Made by a program: the position numbers and the translations under genes. This document shows positions 43,550 through 55,570 of a stretch of DNA of 64,000 nt, one piece after another. Below the pieces are notes generated by a model that made no database searches, was not told the DNA's origin, and saw nothing but the letters and a program-made list of their open reading frames with translations. Numbering within the stretch: position 1 is the first letter of the stretch; each line of letters starts with the position of its first letter. Origin of the DNA: Laguncularia racemosa (lineage: Eukaryota > Streptophyta > Magnoliopsida > Myrtales > Combretaceae); assembly GCA_037954665.1 (NCBI GenBank), contig JBBMOL010000092.1:1302001-1366000 (forward strand), given 5' to 3'.

Positions 43550-44274
43550 AATGTTTGGTGAACAACTTATAACTTGCATAATGAAAGGAGTATGTAAGGA
43601 TAAATATTGGAAAATTAACCTATTCAAAAATATCAAAGGTAACCATTATTTGAGGCATCCTAGGATAGTGTGGTATATATTTGATTGTGCAAAATGAAGT
43701 AAAAGGATTCATGTATTTTAAGTGAAATAAGGCCTGATTTCTTGTTGTTTCTAGTGAGATGTGCATATCATGTCCCTATCCATCTAGTTCCTCTCAATTT
43801 ATTCATTTCAATGAATGAAGGTTCAACATTTAGTTAGGTAACAGACATTATAAGTATACCAATGATTGCAATACTTTATATTGATTGTTGTTGTCTCTAA
43901 TGACTATGAAATATGTAATGTGCAGCCATTGAATACATTTCATGTTTAGTTATTTGTGAGAGTAATTGTGCCTGATATAAGAGCCGCACTATGTGTCATG
44001 TTTAGTTTCCCTAAGACTTCTCCTGTAGGCTACAAATACAAGTCTACACCTATGTGCTTTAAGATCTACATCTTCATAATACAAGGGCCATGAATTGCTT
44101 CCTTATGTATTTGAAGTGAAGGACTAGTGCATGAAATCCCAAGTATTGTTAACCGATGCATAGGCTTCTGGTTTAGTAGTCATTGAATATAGCATTTCAA
44201 CATTCTTTGTTTTGAACAATTCAATAAATTTTACAAAGAAAGTACTGGGGATGATGCTTCCTTTTATTTATAAA
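43550..44274 (+). promoter_or_regulatory. upstream block of S-RLK copy 4
   Basis: This diverged version of the S-RLK 5' flank aligns with 6840-7740. Shared blocks include TTTGATTGTGCAAAA and GTAAAAGGATTC, then ACAAGTCTACACCTATGTGC and ACTAGTGCA. No gene. ATAAA at 44270-44274 is the left target duplication of copia D, and the S-RLK relic continues at 60764. Confidence 0.6.
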
Positions 44275-44413
44275 TGTTAAGATAGTTAAATATCTATTAG
44301 TTAAAGACAATTTTGTAATTTATATTTATGATATATATATATATATATATCAGTGTGCTAGGGCTTTGATATAAACATAACACATAATTTTAACTTCAAC
44401 ATGGTATCAGAGC
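44275..44413 (+). repeat. 5' LTR of copia D and primer site
   Basis: The LTR (44275-44401, 127 bp) runs TGTTAAGATAG to CTTCAACA and includes an (AT)n run. TGGTATCAGAGC at 44402-44413 is a perfect initiator-Met tRNA primer site. Confidence 0.95.
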
Positions 44414-45425
44414 ATGGTTAATTCTACTACCTGCCACCACCATAGTATGTAACGTCAACCACCGTCCACCACCCACTATCACTACAGTATATAACATCGA
44501 CCACCGTCCACCACCCACCATCACTACAGTATATAACACCGACCACCGTTGCCATCTTTACCACCACCACGTACGCCACCCAACACTAAAACTCAAAGCC
44601 CCAAAACATACACAATCGTCACTCAAAACCCAAAAACACCACGAACCCTAGCCGCCATCCATTAGTCCCTCCATCATTGTTCTTGCTTCAATTTGCTCTG
44701 CTTCATCATTTCATTGTCATTCGTGCTTTTGTCACTTATCACCCATTCATCCCTCCATCGTCGTTCTTGCTCCGGTTGTCTCTCCTTTGTCATTTCATCT
44801 TCGTCTGTGTGTCTATCGCTTAGCTGCCATCCATAGAGTCACTTGCTCACCGATCAGTCATCGTCATCCGTGCTTCCGTCGCTTATCACCCATTCGTCCC
44901 TCCATCATCGTTCTTGCTTCGGTCATCTCTCCCACGTCATTTCATTGTCATCCGTGCTTCTGTTGCTTAGCTGCCATCCACAAAGTCACTCGCTTGCTGA
45001 TCATTCATCTCTCACTCGTCACTTCATTGTTGTCTATTTCAGTTCTTCCATCACCATTATGTGTCCATTGCAATCACGTCTTAGGCCGTAATCTCAATAG
45101 TATCTACCTAAAGAGGAATTGTCATGAAGGTTGGTAGTACCTAAAGAGCTCTTATTTCCATGTCTGGTTTGGTTATGGATAAATTCTCATACGTCAGTCA
45201 TTAAAGGTTGGTGTGGTTATAAGTAACTCACAACATTATGTAGTGACTAGTTAGAGAGCAAGGAGTGTAATCTTTATTATTAAACTGCATTAATTGTAGT
45301 CAAGTTGTTGCATGTGCTGTGTAAGTGTTTAGAAAATATTCATTTGGATTTGGTATTTTTTTTTTAGTTGTTAAATGTGTTGTGGTTTCCACTTAGAAGA
45401 GTGATTAAAAGTACATTACTTATCA
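44414..45425 (+). other. copia D leader with C-rich tandem repeats
   Basis: This is an untranslated leader of about 1 kb, unusually long and C-rich on the + strand. Bases 44439-44552 hold three units of 42 bp (second and third start ACTACAGTAT at 44481 and 44523; ACCACCGTCCACCACCC in each). Bases 44660-45050 hold diverged longer repeats (CCCTCCATC followed by CGTTCTTGCT at about 44751 and 44898). Open frames here follow the repeats and are not genes. Confidence 0.7.
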
Positions 45426-45783
45426 TGGATAAATCTATTGTTACACTGCCTACATCGTCTATTCCGACACTTCCATCAAATTGAATGGTAGAAATTACTT
45501 TCAGTGGGTATGTATGGTTCAAGCATTTTTTCGTGGTCAAGGTCATCTTAGAATATTGACTTATTCACCCTTGAAGAAGACTGACATCAAACATGAATAA
45601 TGGGATCAAATTGATCAACAATATCTTCATTTGTTATAGAATTCGATGGAACCTCAGATATTCAAATTATGCAATAGTTTCAATACTTGTAAAGAAGTGT
45701 GGGATTATTTGAAGTTTCTGTATGCCTTAAATGATACACATGTCTATGATGTTCTTGAAAATTTCTTTCAATTGCACCAAGGG
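45426..45783 (+). pseudogene. copia D gag, part 1
   Basis: ATG at 45426 (MDKSIVTLPTSSIPTLPS) is followed by a frameshift. The next frame reads LNGRNYFQWVCMVQAFFRG and FNTCKEVWDYLKFLYA, characteristic of the copia gag domain. At 45783 the frame enters the solo gypsy LTR. AAGGG (45779-45783) is that LTR's target duplication. Confidence 0.85.
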
Positions 45784-46557
45784 TGATACGAATTACGCCC
45801 ACCTGTGGCGAAACCCTATACTAATACGTTTGGAATTACAACCTAAGATGCCAATTAATCGAAGTGGAACCGCGACCCATTGCTTATAGATGAGGCAAGA
45901 ACCTTGGTATACTATGTTGACGCCACAATCAGGATGAAAGACCGATTGATAAGTCGGATTTGAACGCTACGGAAGAGATCCGATAATTTCAAGAGAAGTT
46001 CTTTGGAGAACCAAGAGAGGAATACTCTCAAATTATATTAATCAAAGTGGAATGTCTGTTTTTCCATCCATAACAGACTATTAATAGTGTTTACAACTCA
46101 TAAAGAAAAAACCCAAAATGACAAAACATAATAAAGTTGCGAAAAATAACAAAATAAAGTAAATCTTCTCGTCAGGCAATGTACACCGGTGGCGTAGTAG
46201 GTGGCGTATGATGTACACCGGTGGCATATCCCCTCTGAAGCTCTCGACATTAATTTTAACGCCAGCTTAAAGCCGATAGCTTTGATCCAACGTAGAAAAT
46301 TGGCGTTTTCAAGGCCGGCTGTTTCTCTACCTAAGCTGATAGCTTTGATCTCCTTTGTTAAAACCTTAAATGACTTGTATAAATGCAATTCATTCTCATG
46401 GTTGCTCAAATCTTTTCTAGCTTCTTGGATATCCTTTATCAACCCGTTAAGTGCTTCTTTGAATCGTTTCGCTCGAGTTCTTGTGATCGATCCAAGTGGC
46501 ACTTCAAGAGGATCCACATTCCACCTTCTAGCTTAGCTCCCATCATGGCTTCCATCA
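45784..46557 (-). repeat. solo LTR of CRM-like gypsy family
   Basis: This 774-bp LTR starts TGATACGAATT and ends TTCCATCA, flanked by AAGGG duplications (45779-45783, 46558-46562). It aligns with 34932-35728 and 36599-37420 with clear divergence. No internal sequence remains, so the two LTRs of a former full element recombined. On the minus strand it still encodes the pol tail DPLEVPLGSITRTRAKRFKE and ALNGLIKDI in a longer open frame (46517-46098). Confidence 0.95.
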
Positions 46558-46852
46558 AAGGGGATAACGATTTTACTGAATATTATGGGGAGGTTAAGAA
46601 ATTCCTTGAGGAGATGAATGATGTAATGCCTCTTAGTATTAATCTGAGGGAGATGCAAAAACAACGTGATCATCTTGTAGTTGTTAAACTTCTTCATGGC
46701 CTTAAGCCGGAGCTAAAATCAATGAAATCACAGGTTCTTGGATCATTAAAGCTCTCATCTTTAGTTGAGGTTTATTCTTGCATCAGTTGTGTTTTGGCAC
46801 AATCTACGTCATCTCCTACTCCTCTTAGTGACCATTCAGCTCTTGTTAGTCA
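46558..46852 (+). pseudogene. copia D gag, part 2
   Basis: The gag frame resumes with KGDNDFTEYYGEVKKFLEEM, QKQRDHLVVVKLLHGLKPEL, QVLGSLKLSSLVEVYSCI and HSALVSH. It is fully open here. AGTCA at 46848-46852 is the left target duplication of the SIRE-like element, and the frame continues after 57045. Confidence 0.9.
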
Positions 46853-48333
46853 TGTTGGTCCCAATTAGATTAATCAAGAGGGGGGTGAATTGATTAATTA
46901 CTTAAAATTTCACTTTTTCGCAAATCAATCAAAACTCTTGACTAATGAAATCAAGTGAATAACAATAACGAACAACAATAATGTGCAGTAAGTAAAAGTA
47001 GAAAAGAGTAGAATGCTCAGATATTTATAGAGGTTCCGTCTCGAGCGTCAGTCCTCTCCTCCAGCTCCACGCCGGGGTCCCGGTTGTCTATACCGGTTGT
47101 GTTTCACTATATCAACAATTCAAAGATATACAACACAAGCCTCTTCAAGGCAAAGTCTCACCGTTGAGTCTTTCTAGCTTCTTCACTAAGCTAATCACTC
47201 AACTACAGTGATTAAACAACAAACAATTCCCTTTCTACGAAAGGAATCTCAATAACAACAACAACAACAACAACGACAATGATGAGGAATAACAAATATC
47301 CTCTAGATCACATATATATATAAAAATGTTTGCTTGAAGATGTATGAATCTTTTCTTCTCGTGTATTTTTTTTTCAAACCACGTTCTTGCTTCTGGTTTT
47401 TTTTAACGTTCTCCACGCACTTCTTCTTTTTTCATTTGAATTAAACACCTTATATATGGAGAAAACATAACGGCTACTTTCCACGTGATAATCTTGAATT
47501 TTTTGAATTTTCAATTAAAAAATAAGTTGAATCTGTTGAGGAAGATCTGCATTCGTGATATTCTTGATGATGATAAGCTTGAATAATTTGTTTGACTGAG
47601 ATCTTCTTTGGATATATCTCTTGGATCAAGTTTGTTGAAGATATCCCTCATATTGTGGAACCATATCTTGATATAACAACCATATCTCTTATCCTTATCT
47701 TTGTAACTGCTGGATCTCCCAAAATATAGTACAAATATCTAATTTTAAATCTTGATAAAACTTGTACATATTATATGATCTCACTTTATTATAAAATAAA
47801 ATCTTTGAATAAAATCTTGTAAAACTTGATGTAAATTAAAAAACCCATGATATATAATCCATCTTTAGTAAAACACATCAAGTATGTTACCCAAAAATAC
47901 TTGACACGTGGAGCTAGGCCTTGAAATTTATCAAAACTATCTATATAAAATTTAGAACGTAATCTGGAAAAATTCGTACCAGACATGAAAGGTTCTGAAA
48001 GTGCTTCTGAAACAAACCTGTTAACTGTCCTGAAGGTTCTGAAAGTGCTTCTGAAACAAACCTGTCAACTGTTCTCCTATTATGAAGGTTCTGAAAGTGC
48101 TTCTGAAAGGTCACCACAATAACTACAGATATATTACACAACTTCTGAACCACCTTCTGTCAGAACAAAAATAGCTTATATAACACTTTTGAAGGTTCTG
48201 AACAAGCTTGTGTCTCCTTGTTCAACTTTATAAAAAATTACGTACTATCTTAAACATTCATTACACTCATTCCTCTTTTGTTAATCATCAAAACTAAATT
48301 AGAGAACTTATCATTCTCCCCTTAACATCAACA
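46853..48333 (-). repeat. 3' LTR of SIRE-like element
   Basis: This 1481-bp LTR runs TGTTGGTCCC to ACATCAACA. It contains a CAA microsatellite at about 47255-47275 and a cluster of GAAGGTTCTGAAAGTGCTTC repeats at about 47985-48110. An open frame of 65 codons at 47789-47986 occurs in both LTRs and is probably chance. Confidence 0.95.
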
Positions 48334-48846
48334 TTCTCCCCCTTTTTGATGATAACAAAACACCATTAGATAATCAAAATATACATAACCTCCTTCATGT
48401 TTAAGCATATATTCCTATTGATCATAAGCACTCATAATCAATATAGAATCATTATAAGTAGCAAACACAGCAGCAATCAGTATTGATCAACAAAGCAGCA
48501 ATATCAAAACACAGCAGCAATCAGTATTGATCATAATCAGTATTGATCATTCTTCAACATTTACCATTCTCCCCCTTTTTGTTAACAGCAAAAGGATATC
48601 TCCCCCTTAAATGATGGATAAAAGATAAAAAAAGTCTTTCACAACTTGATATGAAAACAAAATTTAAAAGAACTAAGATCTTCTGGATCTTGTTACTCGA
48701 GAAGTAGAGGGAGTGGTGGAATGTTTGGTTGACGAAGGCTTCTTTGGTGAATTATCTAAGTCGATGATGTGAGCGCCAGAGCGTACATAATCTGGAAATT
48801 TGTTGGATAAGAAGAGCTTGATTTCAGCATGAAGACTTGTGACAGA
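48334..48846 (-). other. polypurine tracts and 3' spacer of SIRE-like element
   Basis: TTCTCCCCCTTTTTG at 48334-48348 is the complement of the polypurine tract next to the 3' LTR. A near copy at 48567-48581 may be a second tract. Between them a 24-bp sequence (beginning CACAGCAGCAATCAG) is repeated at 48466 and 48510. No gene lies here. Confidence 0.8.
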
Positions 48847-50409
48847 TTAGGAGGTTTTATCCGTCTTGGAGTCCAAAATCTTGAAGGAGTTGGTAACTGA
48901 ATCTCCAATCTTCCTCACTTGAGAGACAAATTTATCAAACGCAATCACATTATTAGATAGATCTTGTTTGACTCTCGCATTAAATTCATCATAAAGAATC
49001 CTATAGTGATGGAGATCGGTAATCATCTTCTCAGAATTCTTCTTGATATCAGAAAGAATATCAGAAGTTTGTTTAACTTGTAACTCCATTGATTCAAGTC
49101 TCCTCAGATCAGATCGTTGTAGAACTTCATCTGTCAAAGTTTTCTTAATCAAATCCGATAATTCATGTTTCAAACTGTCTCGAACAACATTCTTTATTTG
49201 TTCCAGATCAACATTGGATATAACTTCTTTTGTTCCACTCTTCCCAGCCTCTTCACCATATGATTTCTTCCCATGATTTGTTTCAACCTCTGTTCTAGGT
49301 TCTGAACTAGGTTCTGAACCTCCTTCTTGAGCAGATATTGCAAAAGGAACTATTCTGTTCATATGCTTTTGATGAACAAAATGTGCACCATCATTCGCAT
49401 ACCACAAACAATCTTTAACAAAGATGGACATATGATGAAAAACTTCTTTACCTATCCTCTTTAATTTAATAGGTTCAGATGAGCTGGTAGGCAAAACTAT
49501 CCCTTTAAACACAAACAATCTCATCAATATATTCCCAAACACTAAACTTTCTTTATTCCTCCAGATTTGATCAATGACTCTAGAAGCCATGTCCACATTC
49601 CTTTTGTTAAGCATTGCATAGATAATTTGATTATGTTCTATGGACATTGAAGTAGAACTACCCTTCCTTGGACATAGACACTCAACAATTATCTTATGAA
49701 TGATTCGAGGAAACAACTTGAAATCAATGACCATTGCTTCTTTTCCATAATCCATTTACAATCCTCCATTTACAGCAGCAAACAGATCATTCCTAGGCAT
49801 GTTCGTGATTTCTACATCATCATTTACATCATGTAGATGTAGACATTTAACCACATCTTCCCTAGAAATTAAAATATCCTGATCACATACTCTGGAAATC
49901 AAGACATTCCCTTCCGCAAGACTTAAATTTCCATAAAACTCTTTGACACATTCCCCATAAACTAGAACTTGAGTAGAGCAAAGTTCCATGCATCCTATGG
50001 GTTCTAACAGTTCATTCCAGTAGAATCCATTACTAGTAAAGAAATTGAAATCCACAAAACTACAAGAACACACCTCATTTTTCTTCTTTCGGAGAGGTTT
50101 TGAATTTGAGGGTTTCAGAGTTAGTACATTTTCTTGTTTCGTTTGCTTCCTAGACGCTTTCTTGAGCGGAGAGATTTCTTGAATAGCTTTTCCTTTTTCT
50201 TTTGAAGACGATGCAGCTCGTTTTCTTTTGGAAATCTTCTTGGAACCTATGATAGATTCGGAATCAAGGGAACTCGGATTCTCTCCTATGGAAGGTTCTT
50301 GATATTTTTCCGAAGAGCTTGAAGATTCATCATAAATTACTAAAGGCTTGTTTGATGGTTTGGTTTTGAATGACTTTTGTTTGAGGCGTTCTGATGTTTT
50401 AGGCGCCAT
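48847..50409 (-). pseudogene. additional ORF of SIRE-like element (env-like position)
   Basis: This 520-codon frame lies between pol and the 3' LTR, split only by a TAA at 49756-49758. It starts MAPKTSERLKQKSFKTKPSN. The N-terminal part is very rich in Lys and Ser, with nuclear-localisation-like KKISKRKRAASS and PLRKKKNE. The middle has LVYGECVKEFYGNLSLAEGN, which I recognise as similar to the domain annotated in databases as putative plant transposon protein. The C-terminal third (LEQIKNVVRDSLKHELSDLI and following) looks like coiled coil. I see no signal peptide or clear transmembrane segment, so an envelope role is not supported by sequence. ORFs in this position are known from SIRE/Maximus elements; function unknown. 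Confidence 0.75.
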
Positions 50410-50552
50410 TGGAGTTACAGTGAGAGAGAATGAAAATAGAGAGAGAGAGAAAAAGAACAGATTTCAAAGGAGGAGAAAGAGAAAGAAAACGAAAAAAAAA
50501 TATTCTAAGTGAAGAAAGATTTTTTTTTTTAATATTTTTCGGGGGAAAAAAA

Positions 50553-53500
50553 TTAAAAGGGATTACAAATTCCTAATTCATTTCTAATAAATTCAAATTT
50601 TACCTTTTCAAGAGGTTTAGTAAAAATATCTGCAAATTGATTATCGGTTGGCACAAATTCAACATTATCTCTAACAAAATGATGTCTAATTTCTATATGT
50701 TTTGACCTAGAATGATGTACTAGATTCTTTGTCAAATTTATTGCACTCGTGTTGTCACATTTAATTGGCACAGTTTTAAAATTTATTCTATAATCATTCA
50801 ATTGTTGTTTTATCCATAAGACTTGTGCACAACAATTACCAATCGAAACATATTCAGCTTCTGCTGTGGATAGAGTAACAGAATTTTGTTTTTTAGAAGA
50901 CCAAGAAATTAATCTATCACCTAGGAATTGACAAGTACCAGATGTGCTTTTTCTATCAATTTTACATCCAGCATAATCTGCATCAGAATATCCTATTAAA
51001 TCAAAATTCTGATTTTTAGGATACCATATGCCTAAATTAGAAGTATTAACTAGGTATTTGAAAATTCTCTTTACAACTGATAAATGAATTTCTGTTGGTG
51101 CAGCTTGAAATCTAGCACACAAACACACACTGAACAAAATATCAGGTCTAGATGCAGTCAAATACAATAAAGAACCTATCAGACTCCTATAAAGTTTTTC
51201 ACTTACCTTCTTTCCATTTAAGTCAGAGTCTAACCTTGATGAAGTACTCATAGGTGTTGTAACCTTTTTGCATCCTTCATATCCAAATTTCTTCAATATT
51301 TGTTTTGTGTACTTTTCTTGATGAACAAAAATTCCTTCCTTTGTTTGTTTTATTTAAAGCCCCAAAAAGAATTTCAACTCTCCCATCATTGACATTTCAA
51401 ATTCTGCCTGCATGGTCTCAGCAAATTCTTGACACAACAATTCTTTAGTAGATCCAAAGATAATATCATCCACATATATTTGAACAACTAAGATATCATT
51501 ATCAAAAGTTTTCAAGAATAAAGTAGTATCCACCTTTCCTCTATGGAAACCTTTAGAGATAAAAAACATACTCAATCTTTCATACCAAGCTCTTGGAGCT
51601 TGTTTCAAACCATATAGTGCTTTATTTAATTTAAAAACATAGTCTGATTTGAAAGGATCTTCAAAACCAGGTGGTTGTTCCACATAAACTTCTTCCTTTA
51701 TAAAACCATTTAAAAATGCACTTTTTACATCCATTTGAAAAACTTTAAAATCCTTATAAGATGCATATGCAAGCATTAACCGTATTGCTTCTAATCTAGA
51801 AATAGGTGCATATGTTTCATCAAAATCTATTCCTTCTTCTTGTGAATAACCTTTAGCTACTAATCTTGCTTTATTTCTTATAATTTTACCGTCTTCATCT
51901 AATTTATTTTTAAACACCCATTTAGTTCCAATTATAGACTTTCCTCTAGGTCTAGGAACTAAATTCCATACATTGTTTCTTTGAAATTGATTTAATTCTT
52001 CTTGCATAGATATAATCCAATTAGCATCATTCAACGCTTCTTCAATCTTACTAGGTTCGATTTCAGATAACAACACAAAATGATTTTCAAGATTTTGTAG
52101 TTTAGCTCTTGTTTTAACACCCGATTGTATATTACCTATTATTTGAGCAGAAGGATGTGCGGACTTATACCTCCAAGCTTTAGAAGCCTCTTGTTCAGAT
52201 CTTACAACTTCTAAATTACCTTATGTATTTGCCTCTGAAATAGGTTCTGGATGATCAGATCCTCGTATGTTAACAGCAGGTGCTTCGGACTTAGGTTCTG
52301 AACTAACTTCTGCTTTAGAATTGGAGTCCTTTTCTTCATCAGAATCAACATCCTTTAAATCCTCAATAAACTTAACATTTATAGATTCTTCAATAGTATT
52401 TGATGACTTATTGAAAACACGATAAGCACGACTATTTGAAGAATATCCTAAGAAAATAGCTTCTTTAGATCTTTCATCAAACTTACCAAGGTTGAGTGGG
52501 TTCTTCTTCACAAAACATTTAGATCCAAAGATATGAAAATATGAAACGTTAGGTTTCTTACCTCGAAACATCTCATAAGCAGTCTTTGATGTCATAGGTC
52601 GAATGAAAACTCTATTGATGATATAGCAAGCTGTAGAAACTACTTCTGCCCAGAAATACTTAGCAATTCCACTCTCATTTAACATAGATCTAGTCATTTC
52701 TTGTAAAGTTCTATTCTTGCGTTCCACTACTCCATTTTGTTGAGGAGTGTATGGAGCTGAGAAATTATGAGATATACCATGTTCTTCACAAAAATTTAAA
52801 AAACTTGCATTTTGAAATTTTGTTCCATGATCAGTTCGAAGACTAGTTATGGAAACTCCTTTTTCATTTTGTATCTGTTTTGCAAACTTTTGAAAAGAAT
52901 CAAATGTATCTCTTTTGTGTCGCAAGAATATAACCCAAGTGTATCTTGAAAAATCATCAACAATAACAAATCCATATTTGCTTCCACCTATGCTTAAGAC
53001 TCTAGTAGGTCCAAAAAGATCTAGATGCAATAATTCAAGTGGTCTCTTAGTTGAAATTACGTTTTTACTTTTATGCGAAACAGAAACCATTTTATTCTTT
53101 AAACAAGTATCACATTTCACATCTTGTTTAATATTTATCTTAGGTAATCCTTTAATAATATCCTTTTTAGATAATTTTTCTAAGTGATTAAAATTAACAT
53201 GTCCTAGTCGTTTATGCCAAGCAAAAACATGATCATTCAAAGAAATTAAACAACAATCATTATTGATTTCATCAGGTTTTATAAGATAGATATTTCTTTT
53301 CCTAATTCCTTCAAATAATCTTTCATCATTTTCATTAAAAGCATAGCACTTGTCTTGATCAAAAATCATCCTGTAACCTTTATCACATAACTGACTAATA
53401 CTAAGTAAATTATGTTTTAAACCTTGCACAAGATATACATTTTCAATAAGAAACGTAGGCATACCAATCGTTCCAATGGCAATTATTTTACCTCTACCAT

Positions 53501-55529
53501 CATCTCCAAACTTTACATATCCTTTTTCTTCCCAAGTTATGCTATTGAACAATGAAGCATCTCTAGTCATATGTCTGGAACATCCACTATCCAAATACCA
53601 TGTTCCTCTTATTTTAGCTTCATGTCCCTGTACAAATAAACAGAATTAAGTCCTTTTAGGAACCCAAGCAAGTTTGGGCCCTTTAAAAGATAAGCTCATT
53701 TGATTTCTTCCATTTACTTGTTGATTACTGAGCTTATTTCTTTTATAATAGCAAAATTTCTCAATATGACCAAACTTATTACAAAAGAAGCATGCATAAG
53801 AATTAACATTCCTATACCTGTCATTTACCTGTTTCTGGGAATTCTGGTTTGTATAACTTATGTTATACCTTCTGATATCGCTTGTGTAGTACCCATTGTG
53901 TGGATACCTCTTGTCAGAATAACTTCTGTAAATACCTCTGGTATTTCCTCTTTTAACAATATTTGTATTCGAAATGTACTATTTACTTTTGAATTTATCA
54001 GTTAAGACTTGCCTAGCTTTAACAAAAACTATATTTTGATTCGATTTTGAACTCGAACCATGCTCATATCCTAACCGATGTTTTTCATTTGAAACTCTTT
54101 GTGAAGAAATTAACATAGTCAATTTCTTATCACTTTCATCAAATTTCTTAAAGGTAGTTTTCAACGAACTTGACAGTTCATCAATCTTTACCTTCATGTT
54201 ACTTGTTTCTGCTTCAAGTAGTTGATTTTCTATTCTTAGTTTATCTATACTCACATGCATGGATTCATTCTCTTGTTTCAAAATATCATTTCCATCCGCA
54301 AGTAACGAATTTGTTTGCTTTACTACCTCCTTTTCATTCTTAAGAGCTTTTATTTCATGTTCATACTTAGCTAATTTTGTATCAGCCCTTTTTAGTGCCT
54401 TTAGTAGCTTACTCATCTCTACTAGCATGTCAGTTTCAGTTACATCTTCATCAGATTCAGAATGTACCTCGGAACTGGCCATTAAGCACAAATTCGCCTC
54501 ATCCTCTTCTTCTTCTGAATCCTCTGAATTTGTCTCTGTATCCTCCAAGTCACTCCATGTTGCTAGCATTGCTCGACTTTTCTTTTTATAATTTTCCATT
54601 TTCTTGATCAGTGTTGGACATTCGTATTTGATGTGTCTTGGCTTTTTGCATTCATAACATTGAATCTCCCTTTTTTCTTTCTTCTTTTCTTTCTCCTTGT
54701 ACGTCTTTCCTGCATCATTATGCTTATATTCAGTACTTTTCTTGAAAACGTTAAACCTCTTACCTCTTTGCTTCTTGAGCAGCCTGTTGAGTCTACGTGC
54801 TAGAAGACTGATGTCCTCTTCTTTCTCATCATCACTATCATCTGTTTCAGTTTCATTTTTCTTTATTTCCTTGACTTTAAACGCGATTCCTTTGGTACCG
54901 TCTTCTCCTCTTTGCGTGGTCTTTATATGTGACTCATATGCCATGAGCTTTTCTCTCAATTGACTGAGAGTTAGCTTGTTTAGATCTTGAGCTTCCTCTA
55001 TAACAGTTTTCTTTGCATCCTAAGATGGTGGCAATATCCTCAACATTTTCCTCACAAGATCTGGATCTGGAAGTTTCTTTCCAAGTGATGCAAGCTCATT
55101 TGTGATAGCTGTAAACCTGTTAAAAGCATCTTTGACATCTTCATTAGATTTAAACTTAAATAATTCATACTGTTGAATTAAAGCATTTATTTTAGTTTCC
55201 TTGATGGTATCCGTCCCTTCATATGTATCAGATAGGATATCCCAAATCTCCTTTGCACTAGCACATGATGATATTAAATAGAACTCTGATGGAGCAATAG
55301 TAGTCAGTAATAAATTTTTTGCTTTGTTGTTCTTCTCAATAATTTTCTTCTCCGAATCTGACAAGGGTGAATCTCCGTTCAAGGTGATCAAATTGTCTCC
55401 ATGTGAAATGACCTGCCATGAATCATAATCATTAGCTTTAATATAAGTTTCCATACGCATCTTCCAGTATGAGAAGTTTGAGCCATCGAAGTAGGGAGCT
55501 CGATTAATTGCAACATTATTTTCAACCAT
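50553..55529 (-). pseudogene. SIRE-like gag-pol, single frame with five stops
   Basis: One frame of 1,659 codons starts at ATG 55529. Gag has PYFDGSNFSYWKMRMETYIK, a coiled region and zinc knuckles CYECKKPRHIKYEC and CFFCNKFGHIEKFC. Protease has WYLDSGCSRHMTRD. A GAG-pre-integrase (AWHKRLGHVNFNHLEKLSKK) and CDTCLKNKM follow. The integrase core has HLDLFGP, FVIVDDFSRYTW, RTDHGTKF and YTPQQNGVVERKNRTL. Reverse transcriptase has GTKWVFKNKLDEDG, QMDVKSAFLNGFIKEEVYVE, LYGLKQAPRAWYERL and IYVDDIIFGS. RNase H has YSDADYAGCKIDRKSTSG, STAEAEYVSIGNCCAQ and DIFTKPLEK, with a deletion of several residues near VRDNVEFVPTD. In-frame stops are at 55020, 53979, 53646, 52221 and 51354. No frameshift is seen. 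Confidence 0.9.
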
Positions 55530-55556
55530 TTTGGATCACTCAAATATATGAGTCCT

Positions 55557-55568
55557 GCTCTGATACCA
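55557..55568 (-). other. primer-binding site of SIRE-like element
   Basis: GCTCTGATACCA on the + strand is TGGTATCAGAGC on the minus strand, a perfect initiator-Met tRNA match. It sits two bases from the 5' LTR. Confidence 0.95.
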
Positions 55569-55570
55569 AT

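Noticed and set aside
44402..44413. tRNA gene suggested by matches to tRNA-Met
   Set aside because: Only the 12-16 bases complementary to the tRNA 3' end are present here and at the other primer sites. They are retrotransposon primer-binding sites, not tRNA genes.
44787..45137. 116-codon open frame rich in Ser, His, Arg and Pro
   Set aside because: It is in the repeat-containing leader of copia D before gag; the overlapping frames are open only because of the C-rich repeats.
47789..47986. 65-codon minus frame present identically in both SIRE LTRs
   Set aside because: It occurs twice only because LTRs are copies of each other. No start context or domain supports it.
54259..54963. Plus-strand frames of 110 and 88 codons, hydrophobic and Ser-rich
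   Set aside because: They are antisense shadows of the Asp/Glu/Lys-rich SIRE gag, which is in the correct coding frame on the minus strand.
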